A stretch of DNA of 64,000 nucleotides, taken from Pseudomonadota bacterium. Lineage in GTDB: Bacteria > Pseudomonadota > Gammaproteobacteria > Steroidobacterales > Woeseiaceae. A program made the position numbers and the translations under genes. Positions 57,976-64,000 of this stretch are shown one piece after another. Numbering within the stretch: position 1 is the stretch's first letter; each line of letters opens with the position of its first letter. Under the pieces are notes generated by a model, which was not told the DNA's origin, did not search any database, and was given only the letters and a program-made list of their open reading frames with translations. The stretch spans positions 86,429 to 150,428 of the forward strand of contig JADFHE010000001.1 in NCBI GenBank assembly GCA_022567295.1, written 5' to 3'.

Positions 57976-59238
57976 ATGTCTGCAAGGAATGCCTTTTACG
58001 CCCAGTCGGGCGGTGTTACAGCTGTCATCAATGCTACGGCCTGCGGCGTCATCGAGACGGCTCGCAAATACCCGAACAAGATCGCCAACGTCTACGCCGG
58101 GCGTAACGGCATTATCGGTGCGTTGACCGAGGACATGATCGATACGAATAAGGAAAGCGCGTCCGCTATCGCCGCGCTGATGTATACACCCGGTGGCGCA
58201 TTCGGTTCCGCTCGCTACAAGCTAAGAGGCATCGAAGAAAATCGCGCTGAATATGAACGCCTGATCGACGTATTTAAGGCGCATGACATTGGCTATTTTT
58301 TCTACAACGGTGGCAACGATTCCATGGATACCGCTCACAAGGTATCGCAGATTTCCAGGTCGATGGGCTATCCCGTCACCTGTCTCGGCGTTCCCAAGAC
58401 CGTGGACAACGACTTGCCAGTCACAGACAACTGCCCTGGCTTCGGCTCTGTTGCGAAATACATTGCCGTGTCAACTCAGGAAGCCGCACTGGATGTCCTG
58501 TCGATGGCGAAAACGTCTACGAAAGTATTCATACTGGAAGTCATGGGCCGCCACGCAGGTTGGATTGCTGCCGCAGGCGGTCTGGCGGGCAAAAACCGCG
58601 AGGACGCACCGCATATTATTCTATTCCCCGAGATTCCGTTCAGGAAACGCGAGTTCTTGAAACGGGTTCGTGAGTGCGTAAATCAATACGACTTCTGCGT
58701 CATCGTCGTCAGCGAAGGAACCCGCTACAAGAACGGCAAGTTTCTGGCCGAGACTGGAACACGCGATGCTTTCGGTCATCCACAGCTCGGCGGCGTTGCA
58801 GTCGTCGTCGCCAACATGGTTCGTGAAAATCTTGGCTACAAATTCCACTACGCAATAGCCGACTACCTGCAGCGCTCCGCCCGTCACATCGCCTCGGATG
58901 TCGATGTCAGACAAGCCTATGCCGTCGGCAAGGCAGCTGTGCAATACGCCCTGCTGGGCAAGACAGCAATCATGCCGGTTATCAAGCGCATCTCTGACCG
59001 GCCGTATCGCTGGAAGATCGAATCAGCACCCTTAGGACGCATTGCCAATAAGGAAAAATTGCTGCCACGCCGTTACATCACACGAGACGGCTTTGGTATC
59101 ACTGCGGCAGCTCGTCGCTACCTCGAACCGCTGATCAAGGGTGAGAATTATCCTCCATATATCAATGGGTTACCGAAGATCGCCAAGCTCAGATACCGAC
59201 CCGTGAAGCCGCGGATTGGCAAAAAATTTGTGGTATGA
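57976..59238 (+). CDS. pfp: Pyrophosphate-dependent 6-phosphofructokinase
   Basis: Reversible fructose-6-phosphate phosphorylation with PPi in place of ATP. From the ATG at 57976 it is 420 residues. The phosphoryl-donor site is NGGNDSMD (Gly112-Asp115-Ser116) with PKTVDNDL (Lys141). ATP-type enzymes have GGDGS with Gly at the Asp115 position, so PPi use is predicted from established residue rules. It lies 136 bases before hppA; no ATP-dependent pfkA is seen in the window. Confidence 0.93.
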   Translation: MSARNAFYAQSGGVTAVINATACGVIETARKYPNKIANVYAGRNGIIGALTEDMIDTNKESASAIAALMYTPGGAFGSARYKLRGIEENRAEYERLIDVFKAHDIGYFFYNGGNDSMDTAHKVSQISRSMGYPVTCLGVPKTVDNDLPVTDNCPGFGSVAKYIAVSTQEAALDVLSMAKTSTKVFILEVMGRHAGWIAAAGGLAGKNREDAPHIILFPEIPFRKREFLKRVRECVNQYDFCVIVVSEGTRYKNGKFLAETGTRDAFGHPQLGGVAVVVANMVRENLGYKFHYAIADYLQRSARHIASDVDVRQAYAVGKAAVQYALLGKTAIMPVIKRISDRPYRWKIESAPLGRIANKEKLLPRRYITRDGFGITAAARRYLEPLIKGENYPPYINGLPKIAKLRYRPVKPRIGKKFVV

Positions 59239-59374
59239 TGCGCGGCCGTTGCGGGCCGTAACTCCCAAAACAAACAAGAACAGACATTTACCGGACAATG
59301 CCCTGACGCCTGCACCTTAGCCGGCGATGGTGGCATCGTTTGACTTTTCGCTACACATGTCAGGAGACTATCTG

Positions 59375-61417
59375 ATGACTATCGAGATGGCCCACCTTTG
59401 GTTCTCGATCGGTGCCGCTGCACTCGCGGTATTATTCGGAATCATTTCGACACAGTGGATCCTCAAGCAACCTGCCGGTAATAGCCGCATGCAGGAAATC
59501 CAGGCAGCAATTCAGGAAGGCGCTAACGCCTACATGAATCGTCAATACATGACGATCGGCGCTGTCGGTGTCGTTCTGTTTTTTGTCTTGGGCTTCGCGC
59601 TCAAATGGCCTACGGCAATCGGCTTTGCTATCGGTGCTATTTTGTCAGCGCTGGCCGGGTACATCGGCATGTTCGTCTCGGTTCGCGCAAACGTGCGAAC
59701 GGCCGAAGCGGCTACCAAAGGCGTAAACGCGGCGCTCAACGTCGCCTTCCGCGGCGGTGCGATCACGGGCATGCTCGTTGTCGGCCTTGCACTTTTTGGC
59801 GTCGCTGGTTACTACATGGTGCTCCGAAACATGGGTACGTCGCCAAACGAAGCGATCCACGCACTGCTCGGTCTGGCATTCGGCGGCTCACTGATTTCCA
59901 TCTTCGCTCGACTCGGCGGCGGCATCTTCACCAAGGGTGCAGACGTCGGTGCTGACCTCGTTGGTAAAATCGAAGCGGGAATACCGGAAGACGATCCCCG
60001 TAACCCTGCCGTGATTGCTGACAACGTTGGTGACAACGTCGGTGATTGCGCGGGCATGGCAGCTGACTTGTTCGAGACCTATGCCGTGACGATCATCGCA
60101 ACAATGCTGCTCGGCGGCCTCGTTGCAGAGGCCTACGGCGCTGTAGCGATAGTTTACCCGCTGACGCTTGGCGCGGTTTCAATCGTTGCATCCATCATCG
60201 GTACATTCTTCGTCAAGACGTCCGACGGTGGCAAAGTTATGGGCGCTCTGTATAAAGGCATGATCGTTGCGGCCATCCTCGCGGCGGCGGCCTTTTACTT
60301 CGTCACGAATAAGATGATGGGCGAAACCGGCGCAGCAATGAGTATTTACTACTCGGCCCTGATCGGCCTCGGCCTGACGGCAGCCCTGGTTGTCATCACC
60401 GAGTACTACACCAGCACGGAGTACAAGCCTGTCAGGACGATTGCGGAAGCCTCGTTAACCGGCGACGCGACGAATATTATCGCGGGACTCGGCACCTCCA
60501 TGAAGGCGACGACTCTGCCGGTCCTGGCCGTTTGTGCCAGCATCTGGGGTGCATTTGCATTGGCACCGGCAGGTGATAATCTTGCTGGCCTTTACAACAT
60601 TGCGATCGCCGCAACATCTATGTTGTCGATGACCGGCGTTATTGTTGCTCTCGATGCATTCGGCCCAATCACCGATAACGCCGGCGGTATCGCCGAGATG
60701 GCCGAACTGCCGCCCGAAGTTCGCAAGATAACGGACCAACTTGATGCTGTTGGCAACACGACCAAGGCTGTTACCAAGGGCTACGCCATTGGTTCCGCCG
60801 GCCTCGCCGCGCTCGTGCTTTTCGCTGACTATACCCACGCGTTGGACGCGGCCGGCATCGATGTCGTGTTCCTTCTCGACGATCACATGGTCATCATCGG
60901 CCTGTTTATTGGTGGCATGGTGCCGTTCCTGTTTGCCGCGATGGCTTTGGAAGCCGTCGGTCGCGCAGCCGGTGCGGTGGTGCAGGAAGTGCGTCGCCAG
61001 TTCCGCGAGATCGAAGGCATCATGGAAGGTACCGGCAAGCCAGATTACAGCCGTGCCGTTGATCTCCTGACCAAATCTGCGATCAAGGAAATGATTGTGC
61101 CCTCACTGCTGCCGATTCTGGTACCGCTGGGTGTCGGCCTGTTGCTTGGGCCGAAAGCACTCGGTGGAATGCTCCTCGGTACCATTATCACGGGCTTGTT
61201 CCTCGCTATCTCAATGACGGCCGGTGGCGGTGCATGGGACAACGCCAAGAAATACATCGAAGACGGCAACTTCGGCGGCAAGGGCTCTGCTGCTCATAAG
61301 GCTGCGGTAACGGGCGACACGGTAGGCGACCCCTACAAAGATACGGCGGGTCCTGCTATTAACCCGCTGATCAAGATCATCAACATCGTTGCTCTGCTGA
61401 TGGTACCGCTTCTGTAG
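59375..61417 (+). CDS. hppA: Membrane proton-pumping pyrophosphatase, K+-independent type
   Basis: Hydrolyses PPi, or makes it, while moving H+ across the inner membrane. From the ATG at 59375, with GGAG upstream, it is 680 residues with about 16 helices. The PPi site [30 protein letters not shown] and [12 protein letters not shown] are intact. The GNTTKA motif has Lys464 where K+-dependent enzymes have Ala, which predicts a K+-independent H+ pump. It is probably co-transcribed with pfp. Confidence 0.95.
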   Translation: MTIEMAHLWFSIGAAALAVLFGIISTQWILKQPAGNSRMQEIQAAIQEGANAYMNRQYMTIGAVGVVLFFVLGFALKWPTAIGFAIGAILSALAGYIGMFVSVRANVRTAEAATKGVNAALNVAFRGGAITGMLVVGLALFGVAGYYMVLRNMGTSPNEAIHALLGLAFGGSLISIFARLGGGIFTKGADVGADLVGKIEAGIPEDDPRNPAVIADNVGDNVGDCAGMAADLFETYAVTIIATMLLGGLVAEAYGAVAIVYPLTLGAVSIVASIIGTFFVKTSDGGKVMGALYKGMIVAAILAAAAFYFVTNKMMGETGAAMSIYYSALIGLGLTAALVVITEYYTSTEYKPVRTIAEASLTGDATNIIAGLGTSMKATTLPVLAVCASIWGAFALAPAGDNLAGLYNIAIAATSMLSMTGVIVALDAFGPITDNAGGIAEMAELPPEVRKITDQLDAVGNTTKAVTKGYAIGSAGLAALVLFADYTHALDAAGIDVVFLLDDHMVIIGLFIGGMVPFLFAAMALEAVGRAAGAVVQEVRRQFREIEGIMEGTGKPDYSRAVDLLTKSAIKEMIVPSLLPILVPLGVGLLLGPKALGGMLLGTIITGLFLAISMTAGGGAWDNAKKYIEDGNFGGKGSAAHKAAVTGDTVGDPYKDTAGPAINPLIKIINIVALLMVPLL

Positions 61418-61473
61418 CAGCGACCTTGCAATCACTGATTGGCCATGCATGGCTGTAAACGTTCTTGGCAAAG

Positions 61474-63804
61474 CTACGGATTCAGAATCCGGAAGGTTCC
61501 GGTTGTAGAGGTTGTGCCAAGTTTCGAAGGTGCTTCGATGAAGTGCCCCTGCACGAAATCGACGCCGACATCGCGCAGCCAGTCGAAGTCTTCCTGGTGC
61601 TCAACTTGTTCCGCCACAACTCGAAATTGCATCGTTCGCGCCAGCTTGATCATCGCCGTTACCATTTCCTGATTCACGAGGTCGGTCTGCAGATTACGCG
61701 TGTAGCTGCCATCGATCTTCAGGTAGTCAATAGGCAGATGCTTGAGGCTCGAGAACGAGCCCAGACCACTGCCAAAATCGTCAAGCGAGAACTCACAGCC
61801 GATGCCGTGCAGCACCTCAATAAAGCGCTGTGCATGCTGCACATTTGCAAGAATGGCCGCCTCTGTAACCTCGAAGCAGATCGCTGATGGTGCTACAGCG
61901 GAGCGATCGAGTGCATCTACCACGAAGCCGAGGAACGTTTCGTCACCGAGCGTCTGGCTCGACAGATTAATCGCGCAGCTACGGTGAGCGGACAGCTTGA
62001 TTTCGCCGCCTGAGATGGCTCCGAGCGTCGCGGTAATCACCCAGCGATCTATTTCCGGCATCATTTGATAACGCTCCGCGGGTCGCAGGAACTCCGCTGA
62101 ATTGCTCGATTGGCCCCTATCGTCTGTGAGACGAATCAGGACCTCCACAGACGGCCCGGAATCCGCCTTGCCACTCATGGCAATAATGGGCTGCAGAGCA
62201 AGTTCGAATCCATCCTCATGCAACGCCGTCTGCAGTCGTCGCAGCCATTGGATATCGCCGCGTTCTCTGGCTACAGCCTCATCACGTGCCGAGTAAATAT
62301 GCACCTGTCCCCGCCCTTGCTGTTTCGCCATGTAGCAGGCCGAGTCAGCGGCACTCATGACATCCTGCAATGTACCGCTGGCGTGGTTGATTTCGACCAG
62401 GCCGATAGACACTCCGATGTTGAATATCTTGTCTTGCCAAACAAAGCGGTAATTCGCCACGATGTGGCAGATATCAGAAGCGATCTGGCGCGCCTTTTCG
62501 ATCGGGCAACCGACCAGTAATGCACCGAATTCGTCGCCACCCAATCGACCGACGAAATCAGAGTCGCGGACCTCGTTTCGTATCAGGGCAGCAACCTCTC
62601 TGAGCATATTGTCCCCGGCCAGGTGACCACAGGTATCGTTGACGGCTTTGAATCGATCGAGGTCCATGTAAAACAACATGTGCACAGCCTCTTCGGCGTG
62701 CGCCGAGTCCATAGCCTCACCCAGGCGGCGTTCGAATTCGCGCCGATTAACCAGTCCCGTCAGCGGATCATGGGTCGCCTGATAGGACATTTTGCGCGTC
62801 AGACCACGCAATTCACTGACGTCATGGAATACGACCACGGTGCCGGAGATACTATTTCCCGGACCCCTGACTGGCGACGCTGTTATTTCCACCGAATGTT
62901 CATGCTCGCCGTCTGCGCTGACCATGACCGCGCGTCGGCCCATGTTCACTCGACGGCGCATTGCCAAACACTGCTCCACCGGATCTCCCAATGGGCGGCG
63001 GTCTGCATCGTCGACCAGTGTGAAGAGTTCGCCCACGCGATGCCCCGCCGCATCATCACGATTTGCGCCAATCAACGTTTCCGCCGCGAGATTCATGTAA
63101 TCAATGCGCCCGTCGTTATCGGTAGTAATCACTCCTTCTGAAATCGATTCAAGCGTGTACTGGGCCTGGCGCTTGCTTCGCGACAACGATACTTCGAGAC
63201 TTTTGCGATAACTGACATCGCGCGCAACGGTCAGTATGGCTCTTTGCCCGCGATACTCGATATTGGAACTCTGCGCCTCGACCCACAAACCTGTCTGGTT
63301 ACCGTTAATGAGTTGTATCTCAATACGACGTGGCGCGTCCTCACCAGCAAGCCGTTTCGCGACCGTCTTTTTGAACAGCGCCCGATACGCCGGCTTGACG
63401 AGGTCGGCGATTTCACGCCCGACCAGTTGCGCAGGTTCAAGACCGACCAGGCTGGCGGCCGTCTCATTTGACAGTAGAATTTTCTCATCGTGAATAATGA
63501 CGATCTCTGGCATTGTTCGAGTGAAGTCCTTAAAAAGACGATCGCGGCCCTGAATCTTTTTGTCGCGCTCACCCAGCGCATCGAACAGGCGATTGATGGT
63601 ATGCGCAAGCTGAGCCATCGCCGGATCATTCGGTACCGTCAGGCGATGCCCGACTGACGAGTCTTTGGATGCCTCGAGCATCTCCTCATTGAGTCGCTGC
63701 ACACGTCGTGAGACATTGCGGCGCGAGAACCACAACCACGCAGTAACTCCGACGCCGACAGTGGCGAGCGATACGAGTAGGATCATGATGACGTTCGATG
63801 ACAT
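61474..63804 (-). CDS. PAS-PAS-GGDEF-EAL cyclic di-GMP enzyme
   Basis: A 776-residue membrane-anchored c-di-GMP protein. It has an N-terminal helix (about residues 5-26), a short HAMP-like linker, PAS domains at about 85-200 and 212-330, then GGDEF and EAL domains. The cyclase site GGDEF (422-426) is intact with an RxxD inhibitory site (Arg413-Asp416). The EAL side has EVL (554-556), EVTE, DDFGSG (675-680) and Lys696, so the phosphodiesterase also looks competent. Its ATG is at 63804 and it is convergent with hppA. Which activity dominates is not predictable. Confidence 0.93.
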   Translation of the reverse strand: MSSNVIMILLVSLATVGVGVTAWLWFSRRNVSRRVQRLNEEMLEASKDSSVGHRLTVPNDPAMAQLAHTINRLFDALGERDKKIQGRDRLFKDFTRTMPEIVIIHDEKILLSNETAASLVGLEPAQLVGREIADLVKPAYRALFKKTVAKRLAGEDAPRRIEIQLINGNQTGLWVEAQSSNIEYRGQRAILTVARDVSYRKSLEVSLSRSKRQAQYTLESISEGVITTDNDGRIDYMNLAAETLIGANRDDAAGHRVGELFTLVDDADRRPLGDPVEQCLAMRRRVNMGRRAVMVSADGEHEHSVEITASPVRGPGNSISGTVVVFHDVSELRGLTRKMSYQATHDPLTGLVNRREFERRLGEAMDSAHAEEAVHMLFYMDLDRFKAVNDTCGHLAGDNMLREVAALIRNEVRDSDFVGRLGGDEFGALLVGCPIEKARQIASDICHIVANYRFVWQDKIFNIGVSIGLVEINHASGTLQDVMSAADSACYMAKQQGRGQVHIYSARDEAVARERGDIQWLRRLQTALHEDGFELALQPIIAMSGKADSGPSVEVLIRLTDDRGQSSNSAEFLRPAERYQMMPEIDRWVITATLGAISGGEIKLSAHRSCAINLSSQTLGDETFLGFVVDALDRSAVAPSAICFEVTEAAILANVQHAQRFIEVLHGIGCEFSLDDFGSGLGSFSSLKHLPIDYLKIDGSYTRNLQTDLVNQEMVTAMIKLARTMQFRVVAEQVEHQEDFDWLRDVGVDFVQGHFIEAPSKLGTTSTTGTFRILNP

Positions 63805-64000
63805 TCAGAGCACAATTCCAGACCGAAAATATCCAGATACAGCCAAGTTATTGATGTTCATTTGTTATTATTGGGCTCAATGTGGCTCTCCGCAAACGGA
63901 GAGGTCAGAGTTAAGAAGATTACATAAATCAAGCATCTGTAAGCATATCCCAGCCACGTGACGTCGCTGCGGCGATTCACCATAATTCTGGAAGAGCTTT
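63805..64000. other. Upstream region of the GGDEF-EAL gene, window end
   Basis: It contains a 7-bp hairpin CTCTCCG-CAAA-CGGAGAG (63886-63903) with no T-tract on either side. No gene or promoter can be supported. Confidence 0.4.

Noticed and set aside
61418-61473. TGGCCATGCATGGCT palindrome between hppA and the GGDEF-EAL gene as terminator
   Set aside because: Stem is short with no loop space or T-run; left unassigned.

Overview
This window is a chromosomal segment of a Gram-negative gammaproteobacterium. The evidence is a meso-DAP-type MurE and Mpl, LptABC/KdsCD envelope genes, a petABC bc1 operon, and a gene order (dcw cluster, rnpB, rsmI-lpoA-yraN-diaA, sspBA-petABC, algW-murA-ibaG, kdsDC-lptCAB-rpoN-hpf-ptsN-rapZ) that resembles Pseudomonas and Escherichia. 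An uncultured or marine lineage such as the Woeseiales is plausible, but that is inference. Most of the window is ordinary, densely packed housekeeping sequence with many 1-, 4- and 8-base overlaps between stop and start codons.

Region 1 (1-9.1 kb, minus strand) is the start of the division and cell wall cluster: mraZ-rsmH-ftsL-ftsI-murE-murF-mraY-murD (murD cut by the window edge). It has a clear sigma70 promoter and a three-box MraZ operator. The RNase P RNA gene and rsmI lie upstream. Region 2 (9.1-18.8 kb) has lpoA-yraN-diaA on plus; sspB, sspA and petABC on minus; a DegS/AlgW-type protease on plus; and ibaG-murA on minus. Two REP-like palindromic repeats flank sspB. Region 3 (19-28.1 kb, plus) is yrbG-kdsD-kdsC-lptC-lptA-lptB-rpoN-hpf-ptsN-rapZ-mgtE.

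Region 4 (28.1-47.2 kb) is central metabolism: a patatin-like lipase, an exported peroxiredoxin, a pyk-acylase-MoxR-VWA unit, a PhoX-like Tat protein, a tkt-gap-pgk operon, metK-ahcY, then cpdA (apparently starting at a non-standard codon), a TraB/GumN protein and hemL.

Region 5 (47.2-53.6 kb) is an accessory island and the most unusual part. Small unrelated genes (a winged-helix regulator with a membrane partner, an O-methyltransferase, a TerB-like protein, a TTG-started peroxiredoxin, an XRE-2TM fusion, an NTF2-like secreted protein, DUF1330) are separated by five copies of a diverged repeat of about 195 bp, each built from up to four CCGCTT...AAGCGG palindromes. One repeat copy truncates a gene just after its signal peptide, and an IS3-type transposase fragment lies nearby.

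Region 6 (53.6-64 kb) returns to housekeeping: a membrane protein-mpl-LON domain operon, rnd, adk, then PPi-dependent phosphofructokinase next to a proton-pumping pyrophosphatase, and a large GGDEF-EAL protein. The pfp-hppA pair points to pyrophosphate-based energy metabolism.

No CRISPR array, tRNA, rRNA, prophage or complete transposon was seen.
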